Assembly (NCBI RefSeq): GCF_030052815.1
Contig: NW_026614696.1
Span: 372,001 to 436,000 of the forward strand
Origin: Hevea brasiliensis
Lineage: Eukaryota > Streptophyta > Magnoliopsida > Malpighiales > Euphorbiaceae
Direction of reading: 5' to 3'
DNA: 64,000 nucleotides
The translations under genes and the position numbers were made by a program. Numbering within the stretch: the stretch's first letter is position 1; each line of letters begins with the position of its first letter. Shown piece after piece: positions 26,157 through 36,785 of this stretch. The notes beneath the pieces were generated by a model. The model worked only from the letters and a program-made list of their open reading frames with translations. It was not told where the DNA came from and did no database searches.

Positions 26157-26889
26157 CTCTTTTTATTGTCACACCCGGCAGGGCCACTCAAGCCCCTCTA
26201 GGTGGCCTTCTTGCAGTGCCCTTCTAGAGGCGGACTGCGACTCACAAGGTCTTGTCGCTTTGTGGAATTAAATCCCAAGCTGCGAGCTAGATTCGAACCC
26301 TTATCACTCACGGTTTTGCTTCGCCTCTCACCAAGCAGCTCCATTGGGGAGGGGCGAAGCAAAACCGTGGGGGTTAAGGGGTCGAATCCTAGCTCTTCAG
26401 AAGGGAAGGGATTTAATTCCCCAAAGCGACAAGACCTCGAGTCGCAGTCCCTCCTCTAAGGGCACGAAAGGCAAGAAGGCTACCTAAGACAATTCATGTA
26501 CAAATGCTAACTTTTTCATACATAATAGATATGTTAGTTCTAATTACACCAAAATCCCACATTTGGATTTTATACTTGTTGGCATTAATTGTCAATCTCA
26601 ATTCAAAGTTCATTAAAAGTTATTTCAAATTTTCAAATTTCATGGCCAATGTTTACTGTTCCATTGGACCAATCTATAGGGGGAATTTGGCTAAACTTCC
26701 TTCATCAAAGTTGTTCCTCAATGTGTCTTCTTTAATTCTCTTTTTGAATTACTCAATTTGGAGTTTTTTAGCTCAAGTTATGCCATTTTTACTAAGGCTG
26801 GCCGGATTGATTATTGTCCAGAATTTCTAGGCAAAATTGGTTCTGGCAATTTTGGTGTCCTAATTTTGGCTAGCAATTTGAATTGGTTA

Positions 26890-29357
26890 TGTGACACCCC
26901 TTACCCATCTATAGTATATCCGAGTAAGATATGTCACACGGTGTACCAGAACACTCTATTTTTTCTTAATCATTTTTATTCTTCCTTAATTTATTTTTAT
27001 CATAGTTTTGAATATAACTTGTGAAATATAATTCATTTAAGTCATTTATTGAAATTATAATTTATTTGAGGTTCTGAAAATTTTATAGAAAATCCGGCAG
27101 AGTACCGGCTAAAAATGGAGAAAGCAGTTCTTCGGAACCTGTGAAAAACACTTCCAATAATCATATCCAATCATTCTCAAACTCCAATAATCATCAAAAT
27201 CTCAATATTTTTCAACAACATTTCCATTTCTCAATCATTCATTTCTTATGGTACTCATATATAAGCAATAAATAAATACTCAAATTTTCCATTCATAACC
27301 ACAATTTTCACTATTTACATTAACATCAAAATACATTACATAAGTCTCAATTACACAAGAGAAAATAAAAGTTAGTTACAAAATACCAAAATGAAACCTA
27401 GTGTCCTACCAATGCACTGAAGATGATGAGGTGACACGGACGCTATGCAGAGCTGCAGGAGGTCTCACCCAGTTTGTGGTTTACTGGGTTCTCGGTCAGT
27501 ATCTCCAGAACCTACACGTGGCAAAAGCAATACGCTAAGCAATAATGCTTAGTGGTGCCAATAATAAAATAAAAAATAAATAACAGAAAATAAATATGCA
27601 GTGAATGTATTGATATCTCATTGCAAATAAATTTTCGTTGAGTATTTGTAGATTTACTTATTTTATACTTGTTATATTCATTATTTCATTAAATTTATCC
27701 ACTTTCATTTTTTGTTGCCCAAGTAACCTATACTGGATGACTGGACTGGATAAACGGGTAACCGCACTTTGGGTATCAAGTACCTGGCCACACCATCGGT
27801 CACATATGTATCTCCGGTGTGCATGAGCTAATAAGCTGTAATAACATCAGGCGCAAGGCCAAATCTCAACACAAGGTCAGAATGGCTAAAAGCCATGAAA
27901 TCACAGAATGGCATAATACCATGTGCGATCGCTAATCGAACCCTATTGGCATGCCAAGCTATCCAAACCAATCTTGTTAGGTATACTAGGGCATTTGACA
28001 CTTTTGAGTTTTATAATTTTTGAATTTCAAGATTAGGTGTTACTATTCCCTTCATTAGTCAAGAAAAATGTTGAATTTTACATAGACAATAGGTACATTG
28101 GTTTTAATACTCCCAACATACCATATTTTGCATTCAAAATTTGTTGGTATTGGTTGCCAATACCATTTCTAAGTTTAAAGTTAAGGGGGCAGAATTTTCA
28201 GTTTTGATACCTTATTTTTACTATTCCATTAGTTACTGTTGCAGTGGGAATTTGGAAAAATGATAAACATGAAAGTTGTTCCTTATTTTGTCTAGTTGAA
28301 TTTCATTTTTTAAATCACTCCATTTGGAGTTTTGTAGCTCAAGTTATGGTCCAAAAACCACAACTGGCCGGATTGGAATTTTTCTGGACTGACCATATCT
28401 ACAGTGCAGTGAACAGTAACTGCAACTCCCTTGTTGGATAGGTTCTGGTCATAATTTGGGGTGGGTTTCTTCATGAAAGTTGTTGGTCTATATCTTATCT
28501 TGTTGCTGGTAAAATTTCAGGTCAATTGGGCCATTCTACACTGAGTTATGGCCAAATGAATAATCACTATTCATTTGGTCATTCTGCAAAAACAGGTTGC
28601 AGGACACCCGGATTGGGGCAAGTTTTTGGTCCACTTGGTTTGGTCTTATGGACATGGTTTCTTCACCAAAGTTGTGCCATTATGTGTCTAGTTTCATGTC
28701 CAATTGTCCAAACACCAATTGAACTCTACAATTCAAGTTATGGCTGCCCAAACTTGCTGGACTCATGTCTAATTCTGCAGGTCACCTAGGGCAGCCACAC
28801 TAAACCTAAATCCCATCACTAAACACACTTCATTTCTTGTTTAACAATAACCAAATGGTCAGTAATTGACCATTAAAAATTTAGTTTATGTCCATTTTCA
28901 TCCACCACCAAAATTAAATTTCAAAACCCTAACCCTAATTGACCAAGCCTCCAATTCATGCATCTTGCTCCTAATTTGCTATACTAATCATATAATTTAT
29001 AAGAGGGGCAGCTAATATGTCACTTTAAACCAAAGAATTCTCCTAACTCTAACTCATGTCAAGGCTGCCAAAATTTCATGGAACATAACCATGCCTCATT
29101 AATTGAACTTTTATCAAATTTTCAACTTAACTTAGCTCAAATTCATGATTAGAAAGATGTAAAAGCAAAGAATATGGCACTAACCTCTTTGGTGATTTTC
29201 TAAGCTTGTTCACACCTCACTTTCTTCCACTTTCTCTTCTTCTAATTGCTGCCCAAGTCTTGCTCTAGTGGTAAGGGAAATTTTTAGTGAAGGGAGGATA
29301 AGTTTTTAAGGTGAATTGAAGTGGGAAATGAAGCTTAAGGGAGCTTTAATGGTGGAA

Positions 29358-29395
<38 letters not shown>

Positions 29396-30055
29396 GTTTT
29401 TGGCTGCCCAAAGGTTGAAGATGCAGATTGGTTTTTCAATTTTTTGGTCTCTTTTATCTCTTTTAATGAGTTTAACAAATTGTGATTGGTGGATAGGTTT
29501 TTAATGACATCATATGATGTCATTATTAGGTATTTTTTTTCATTTTCTTTTCTTTTCATCTCTACTCATTTTCAATTTAATTTTTAGTAATGTTTATTCA
29601 CATTTTATGTCATAATAATTATTTACTTAACTGGACAAGTCGGCCAAAAATTACCTCTGAAGGCGAAATGACCAAAATGCCCTCCGTTTGGCTTAACAGA
29701 CCAAAATTGTCTGTACCGATTGAAAAATTTTTCTAAGTATTTTCTTGGCATTCTAATGCCATAGAAACCTCAATGACCCTTTTCTGGAGTCTCAAAAATT
29801 ATTTTATGAATTTTTCCCCGGGTCTAGGGCTCCTAGTTGCGAGAACCGCAACTTCTCACTAGGTTACCCATCGCTAGGGCACCGGCTCATTTAACTTGGC
29901 TGTATTTTATTTCTAAAATTTTTTCTAAATTTTTCTTATTAATATTTGAGTTAATTATAGTTCCTCACTTTAGTTTAAATATTTTTCCGAATGTTCTAGC
30001 TGTCCAGACCGACACTGGTCACCGGAACAGTAGAATGTACGGAGTTGCTACAGCA
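26890..30055 (-). mobile_element. Solo LTR, family B (inner copy)
   Basis: It starts TGTGACACCCCTTACCC, with exact GGTTA duplications at 26885-26889 and 30056-30060. The right end reads GTTGCTACAGCA where other B copies have GTTGCTACTGGGAGGGTGTTACA, so about 12 bp of the terminus have been lost or changed. Its length of 3,166 bp is normal. It contains a CT microsatellite (29363-29392), the 5S-like block (about 29850-29898), and the AGTTATGG-type modules at 28340-28745. No coding sequence. Confidence 0.85.
29363..29392. repeat. (CT)n microsatellite in B LTR
   Basis: About 30 bp of CT repeat, at the same LTR position as the tract at 30957-31006 in the outer B LTR. Confidence 0.95.
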
Positions 30056-30953
30056 GGTTATGATCAGAATTTGGGTTTCTATTCTTCATGAAAGTTGTTC
30101 TATATTGTCTAAAATTTCCATGGGTTTAAAAATCAGGTCATTTGGACCTCTCTACACAAAGTTATGGCCATATGAACAAATACTATTTATTTGTTCATTT
30201 TCCAGGTCTAGAATGTTGGTTACCCGGATTTAGGCAATTTTTAGATCAAATTAAGTTGGTTTTATGGGCAGGGTTTCTTTATCAAAAATGGGGAATTATG
30301 TGCCTAATTTCACTTCCAATTTGTCCTTGTACCAATTAGAGTTACACAAGTCAAGTTATTACAGCCCAACCATAGTAGACTCAAGTCTAAAAATTCTGGC
30401 ACAATTGGGCAGCATACTAATTCTAATTTCAATGCTACAATTGCTTTCATTTTAAGGTCCAACTTTATCAAATGATCACTAATTGACTATTAGAACTCCA
30501 TTTAAACATCAAAACACAAAATCCCCAATTTATTCACAAACCCTAACCCTCACCATCCTTAATTACATCCAACACATACCAATCAACATCTAATTTCAAA
30601 TCTACTCATTAAAAACCATTTCTAAGAAATTTAATATAAACAAATTAACAAATCCCAACCTCCTCCCATGGCTGCCGAATTTCTTGATGTCCATACACAT
30701 ATATTTTATTTCAATTTCTTGCAATTTCTAACTCAATTTATGCTCTTAACATAAAATAAAAAGAGAGAGAAGGGATAACTAGCACTAACCTCAATTAAGG
30801 AGTTCCTAAGCTTTCCCTAACTTCAAATTTTCCACTTCTTTTTGCTTCCTTAAGCTTGCCCAAGGTGCAAAGAAAAATTTTAGTGAAGGGGGAAAGTGGT
30901 TTTATGGTGAATTTAAGTGGAAATTGGAGCTTTGGTTGAAAGAAAATGGTGGA

Positions 30954-30956
<3 letters not shown>

Positions 30957-31006
<50 letters not shown>
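30957..31006. repeat. (CT)n microsatellite in B LTR
   Basis: About 50 bp of CT repeat after GGTGGACTCTT, the same context as the shorter tract at 29363. The repeat was therefore already in the LTR before the copies separated. Confidence 0.95.
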
Positions 31007-31008
<2 letters not shown>

Positions 31009-34000
31009 GTCGGCCACAATAGGAAGAAGAAGATGGCTGACTATTTTGTTTTCCAATTTTTGACTTCTTTTCTTCTTTTTAATAAGGTTTAAGTATGCTT
31101 GTTGAGTTTTGATTGGTTAGCACATTTTTATTGCATCATGCTTGCATATGAATGATGTCATAATTAAGCTTTTACTTTCTTTTTCTTTTTCTTTCTTTTC
31201 TACTTATTTTTAATTAAATTTTTAGCAATATTTATTCATAGTTTAGAACACTAACCTCACTCACCTAAATGGACAAGTTTGGCAAAAATCACCTCTGAAG
31301 GCGAAATGACTAAAATGCCCTTCATTCTGCTTATTGAGCTAAAATTGTCTGTACTGATTGATTTAATTTTTTTTTTGTGTGTTTTCTTAACAATCTATTG
31401 TCATCGAAACCTCAATAATCCTTCAATGGAGTCCCAAAATTATTTCACAGGGTTTTCCACAGGTTTAGGGTTACTAACTATCTTCACAGTCGCTTCCCGT
31501 TAGGGTTACCCATCGCTGTAGCTTCGGCTCATTTAACCTGATTGCATTTCATTTCTAAAATTTTTTTCTTGATTTTTCTTACCATTATTTGGGTTATTTA
31601 TGACTCCTCATTCTAGTTTAAATATAGTTTCAGGCATTCTAGCTATCCAGACAGACATTAGTCATCGGAATAGTAAAATGTACAGACTATCTAAAGTGAG
31701 GGCATTACAATTCAACAATTTAAAGTTCTTAATACAATAAAAATCATAATTCATTCATATAGGCTCATTCAAATCAATTTCAAAGTGAAAAACAAATAAA
31801 AAGGGTTAGTTATACACAAACCTTCTTTGACTTTGCTTTTTTTGGCTTAATCCTTCTCTTTCTTGGAAGTTTCTTTGTCCTCTAAAATCACACAATTACT
31901 AAGCTTCAATACTCATTTTAATTATCTTCAATAGCTAATCAACTTAATGCCTAAGTAGACATTGAAATTTTCAATGTATTCTGGATCCAGGGCAGTTCTG
32001 GACCCTGACATTGCAACCCTATTTCAACTTAGTTCTGGTCATAATTTAGTGTAGTGTTCTCCATGAAACTTATTCCTCTATGTCTTAGTTTTATTTTTCA
32101 ATTTTAATCATGTAATTTAGAGTTATGGATCTCAAGTTATGGCCAAATTACTAAACACAGTTCCAAGAGCCATATCCTGAGATTCCAGGTTTCCAGATTT
32201 ATACCTTAACTTTGCATTCCATATATGGGCATCTTAAGCTCATAATTTGGCCCTGGTCCTTAAAACAATGTTTTATGTCTTTGTCTTAGGTTTCTAAATC
32301 ATTCTTAATGAATTCAATTAGAGTTTTGTAGAGGAAGTTATGACCTAATAACCATTTGGAGGTCACAGGGCTAATTTGCCAAGGAGCAGGAATTTCAGAT
32401 TTAGGATTCCTAATTTATCCTAACAATTCCCCTATCTTGCCCTAAGAACTGGGTTCTGGTCAAAACATGAAATTTTTAGTTTTATGTCTTATAAGAATTT
32501 TAGTTTTGGAATTACCTAATTTTCATTTTTGTAGCCCAAGTTATGGCAATTTGGCCAAAATTGATCGGATATCTAATCCTTTACATTTTCCAGGTTTAGG
32601 TTTAGTCTAGGGCAGGTTTGGTGGACTAATTTTGTCTAGCAATTTGATCAACTTAGGGTCATAATTTGGCCTTATGGTCCTCACAAGAACTATTCCCCTA
32701 TGTTTCAGGTTTCCATTGGTTCAAGAATCACCTAATTTGAAGTTTTATAGAGTGAGTTATGCCTAATTTACTAAGTACTGTTCATTTGGTCATTTTTGGT
32801 TAGGTCTAGATTTACAATTCCGAATTCAAGCTCCAATTAGGGTAACTTATGGTCATTTTCTCGGCAAGGTGTCCCCATGAAAAATTTAGCATTATGTCTT
32901 ATGTTTTATCTCCAATTGGCCTCACACCAATTAGAGCTATGTAGCTCAACTTATACTCATTCAAACATGCTGGACTCAAGGGTCCAGAATTCTGGCCATT
33001 CAACACACTAATAATCCATCAATTCTTTTCATCAATTCAACATAAATTCTCAACTAAAGTATGCCAAATGACCATAATTAGGCCTCATAACATCAATTAC
33101 CTAGTATACTATAAAACCCTAATTTTCCATAAATCCTAATTTTTCCATCTTCCAAACTCATGCAAAGTCATGCAAGCTCAACACCTAACCCATGAATACC
33201 ACTTCATATAAGCTCGATTTCATGTTCAATTCATTTAAAACATACCAAAACCCTAAGGTTCCTAAGCTGGCCGAAATTCTTACCTCAAGATTCATGCATA
33301 ATTTTTATGATTTCTAAAGTTAAATCCTCATATCCAAGCTTATTTCTATGTATACATAGTTAAGTTAGCTTAAAAGAAAGCTTACCTCTAATGGAGTGCT
33401 TCCAACTCTTCTAATCTTCCATTTTCTCCCAATTTCTTAGTTCCAAATCTTCTAATTTAGTGTTGATTCTAAGTTTTCTACTAATTTTGGGTGAGATTTG
33501 TGGATGAAAGTAGGGTTTCTAAGCTTGAACTTTACTTGAAAATGGAGGAAATGGTAAGAGAGGGAAGATAGGTGAGCCGGCCACTCTTGGGAAGAAGAAG
33601 ATAATTTCTAACTCTTTATTTTTTGTCTTCATTTATACATATTTATCCCTAGATTTAACTAATTAATAATTTTAATTTTAATTGTGTTATGATGAGGTCA
33701 TGCTTATGCCATAATTCAATTTAAAATTGAAAATTTCATTTCTTTCTTTTCTTCCATCCACTTCTTCACCTTTTTAATCCCTTTTCAATAATTTAATCTC
33801 ATACATTTTAATGGACATTTAGGTAAAAAGTCACCTCTTGAAGTGAATTGACCAAATTCCCCTCATCGGGTTATAGTCCATCTTTTTCTATAATGCTCGA
33901 TGAGTCCTAAGGTTCTGATTCACCTAATTACACTTGTTCACTTTTTAATTTTATGATTCTCTAGCTCTCAACAGTTTCGCAATTAACCCTCAATTAAAGA

Positions 34001-34267
34001 TTTCATGGGGTCCCATACGAATTTAGGATAACAACTGAGCTCGCAGTGGCTTCCCGGGTCGGTCACCCATCATTGGGACCTAGGCTCATTTAACATATTT
34101 GTACTTCATTACTCCTATTTTAATCCAACCTCATTTGATCTTTATCAATTTTATTTATGTCTCTTCTATGTGAATTAAATATAGTCCCAGACATTCTAGC
34201 CTTTCGGACAGACACTAGTCACCGGAATAGTAGGATATACGGAACTACTTAATATGAGAGTGTTACA

Positions 34268-34800
34268 TTAATGAGTTCAAAATTTAATTTCAGAGAAATG
34301 AACAAAAAAAAATTGAATGCAATAATATGTTGGTTTCACAATTCTATTATTCTATTCAGAAAGAAAAGAAAGAAAGGGGACAAAGAACAATTCTATGAAA
34401 TTTTGTAAAGAACTAATATATTTTACTTCTTTATTTTTCACAAGATTTGTAATGTGAAGAACTCATATAAATTACATGAAATTTATATGTCTTAATATTA
34501 TATATCATATATCTTGATCTACATGTTAAATTGAGTTTATATATGATCTTATTTTTTTAGTTATTACTCACTAATTCCTTGAAAAGCTCATTAATGAGTT
34601 CAAATTCTAATTTAAGGGAAAAAAAGAAAAAAAACTTGATGCAATAATATGTATGGTTCTACAATCCTATACTTCTCCTCATAAGGAAAAAAAAAAGAAA
34701 GGAAAAAAAATTATAAAAATTATGAAGAACTAACATATTTTTCTTCTTCATTTTCATGAGTTCTACAATGAAGAAGTAAGATGAATGAAGACATGTTCTT
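34268..34800. repeat. Imperfect tandem duplication, period about 320 bp
   Basis: The motif TTAATGAGTTCAAA starts at 34268 and recurs at 34591. Both are followed by A-rich stretches, TTGATGCAATAATATGT or a close form, and a CTAACATATTTT-like block. The second copy is cut short. The DNA is non-coding and lies within the locus bounded by the inverted repeat arms. Confidence 0.6.
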
Positions 34801-35018
34801 AGCAAAGAATTGTTAGGCCACCCATTAGATGATTGAAGCTGAACTCTTCTTCAGCACAGCTCATCAAGTCATAGAGGGTGATTTATGTACGAAATTGGAA
34901 CCACAAATTGCTTCTTCTAGTATTCTCCAATGTATACTACAATGTGGCCTTTGGATACATCTTTTTTATTTCAAAATTGCAATTGATTTCAATACTAATT
35001 CTATTTAATGGATGCTAT

Positions 35019-35322
35019 AATTCATGTGGTATATATTCTTTTCAAAATTTCTTTGTAAAAATATATGAATTTATTTTTTCATTTTACATTTAAATATATA
35101 AGCTTGTTTGGCTTGATTTAAAAGATAATTATGTTAATTTTAATTAATAAAAATATTTTTTTAATATAAAATTTAAATTAAAAATAAATATAAAATATAT
35201 TTCCTTCTTAAATATAAATTTTAATTAATGAACTATTTCGTTAATTAAATAAAACTTCATGTACTGTATTATAATTTATCATGAACTTTTCAAATTCAAT
35301 TTTATCCTTTGTTACAATTGTC
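35019..35322 (-). repeat. Inverted repeat arm, right (partner 22131-22432)
   Basis: This is the partner of the arm at 22131-22432, in reverse complement, with an outer end near GAATTTG and an inner end at AATTCATGTGGT. Confidence 0.65.
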
Positions 35323-35420
35323 CCATATTTAGATAAAATTATGATTTAAGGGAAAAGATTAGTATTTTCTTCAAATAATTAAAAATTGTCTCTTACAGTT
35401 GGCGCAATATCTCTTTTTCT

Positions 35421-35769
35421 AAGGCAAAAAGCTCTTTTAAGCCCCTAATAATTATTTTTAAAGTCAAATAAGTTCTTGTTAATTTAATTAATCTTTTTCA
35501 GCTCCTAAATATTACTCTTAGAGTCAAATAATAATTTATCTTCTATTGATAGAAGTCCCAAAGAGAGTAAGAAAGCAATAAAGAGTTTAGAAAATGGACG
35601 ATGTTCCTAAGTCACATGATTGAGATTAGGCGATCCATATTTTCAAGATTTTGAGTCTAAGAATATTTGTCAGGGAGCTCATTTCACTCTGTTAGTTAAC
35701 TAAATTTATAAGAGCTTATTTGACAATAAAAAGTAATTATCGAGGCTTAAAAAGTCCTTTTGTTGCTTT
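35421..35769. mobile_element. Small palindromic MITE
   Basis: The left end AAGGCAAAAAGCTC and the right end GTCCTTTTGTTGCTTT belong to imperfect inverted repeats of about 60 bp (35421-35487 and 35710-35769), sharing GTCAAATAAG and TAATTA blocks. The start resembles that of the MITE at 11470, so the two may belong to one group. A run of about 17 A follows the right end. No coding sequence. Confidence 0.6.
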
Positions 35770-36785
35770 AAAAAAAAAAAAAAAACATTTGTGGGGTTTT
35801 TGGTGATTGAAGAAGAGGGGTTTTGTTTTCTCTTATCTCAGCCTAGAGCCAATAAGAGAGTATGGGGATAGAAGGAGAACTATAGGATGATTATGCTCCC
35901 ATCAATGCATTCAAAGATGCCATGTCCAAGAATTTATTAATATTATTGTTTTTCAATTTGATTTTTGCAGCACTAAATGTTGTAAGGAAATAATCATGTT
36001 TTCCTATTTATCTAACATTTTTGTTTCTTCAAAAAATGCATGGTAAGAAAATCAAGGATAATTTGATTGATGAAAGAAATGGTGACTCTGCTATTGCAGA
36101 TGAAATTCATGGGGTTGTAAGGTATTTTTCAAGCCGATGCCTTATCATCCATTCTTCCATTTCTTATACAAATTGTTCATGTTTTGTTTTTTTATTAATG
36201 AGCTTGGATGCGGGTTAAACTTGAGTCGTCACAACATTAGAGACTACTCCATAACCAATAAGACAAAGGTCATTATTTTTTATTTTTTATTTTTTTTAAA
36301 TAATGGTATAATAGGATAAATAAGTGAAACGGAATCGAAGATATTGATTAAGGTCCCACTTGGGATGAACTCAGATTATGTTTGATAGGCAGCCATAATG
36401 CAATGTGATTTTCTATCGAATAATTTTACATATGAGTATTCACGGCCTTAGAGTCACCTACGGAACCACTAATGCCAACCAAAAACTCTTTTTTTTAATT
36501 ATTCTTTTATTGTAAAGCAATGGTATAGTAGGATAAATACTAGTTGTGTATTAAAAATATTAATTAATGATGTGTATGGGCCAATATGGAATTATTTTTA
36601 CCCATAATCTTTTAAATTATTAGAATATTGGCTCATTAATTTTTTTTATTTAACTATTGATCAATTTATTAGGTTAATTTTTATTAAGTTATTGGGCTAG
36701 AGCATTTTAATTCTTATATTAAAAATACAGATATGGCTAATATTCTTCTAATTTTAAATTTACTTGAAAAATATAGGTCTAGTAA
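35770..36785. other. Unassigned DNA between MITE and LTR
   Basis: Short open stretches near 35900-36120 are bounded by splice-like signals (TTTTTGCAG at about 35969, GTAAGG at about 35981 and 36118). None adds up to a recognisable exon set. A GGTATA(A/G)TAGGATAAAT motif recurs at about 36303 and 36522. It ends with AGTAA, the target duplication of the LTR that follows. Confidence 0.3.

Larger units (their letters stand above)
25372..26491. mobile_element. GC-rich palindromic cluster with tRNA-like promoter motifs
   Basis: It is an insertion in the B LTR with exact ATTCA duplications (25367-25371 and 26492-26496), starting TGTCACACC and ending AAGACA. It holds four imperfect copies of a unit starting TGTCACACCCCGG, at 25372, about 25709, 25974 and about 26168. 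At least three continue into an inverted half. On the minus strand each unit carries a B-box-like GGTTCGAATCC. The third has an A-box-like GCTCAATTGGTGAGAGG about 41 bp upstream (26106-26156), the spacing expected in a tRNA gene. It may be a tRNA-derived SINE in head-to-head form. The copies differ by many small deletions. Confidence 0.6.
24153..31709 (-). mobile_element. Solo LTR, family B (outer copy), interrupted twice
   Basis: It starts TGTAACAACCTTCACCC, a damaged form of TGTGACACCCCTTACC, and ends GGCATTACA. The flanks are ATTTA (24148-24152) and ATTCA (31710-31714), a duplication with one change. Removing the insertions at 25372-26491 and 26890-30055 with their duplications leaves about 3.26 kb, close to the other B copies. 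A CT microsatellite is at 30957-31006 and the 5S-like block at about 31490-31540. Confidence 0.82.
22572..34267 (-). mobile_element. Solo LTR, family A (copy A3), host of a multi-level nest
   Basis: The plus strand begins TGTCACACCTTATCCC and ends GAGTGTTACA, with exact TTAAT duplications at 22567-22571 and 34268-34272. Its own sequence is 22572-24152 and 31715-34267 (about 4.1 kb). The rest is the family B LTR 24153-31709 and its passengers. The part 32040-33000 shows five AGTTATGG-type motifs about 190-213 bp apart. The dyad near TTGTACACC is at 23643-23661 and the 5S-like block at about 34052-34095. No coding sequence. Confidence 0.88.

Noticed and set aside
26101..26160. A genuine tRNA gene
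   Set aside because: A and B box spacing fits, but no full cloverleaf or clean acceptor stem is evident, and the motif is part of a repeated unit.
25343..26459. Overlapping 60-85 codon frames on both strands
   Set aside because: They arise from the GC-rich palindromic units and repeat with them. No protein signal.
29335..29559. Glu/Arg-repeat peptide, also at 30795-31019
   Set aside because: Translation of the CT microsatellite on the minus strand.
36021..36218. Possible exon starting MHGKKIKDN
   Set aside because: Some splice-like signals nearby, but no consistent phase, no recognised protein and no partner exons.
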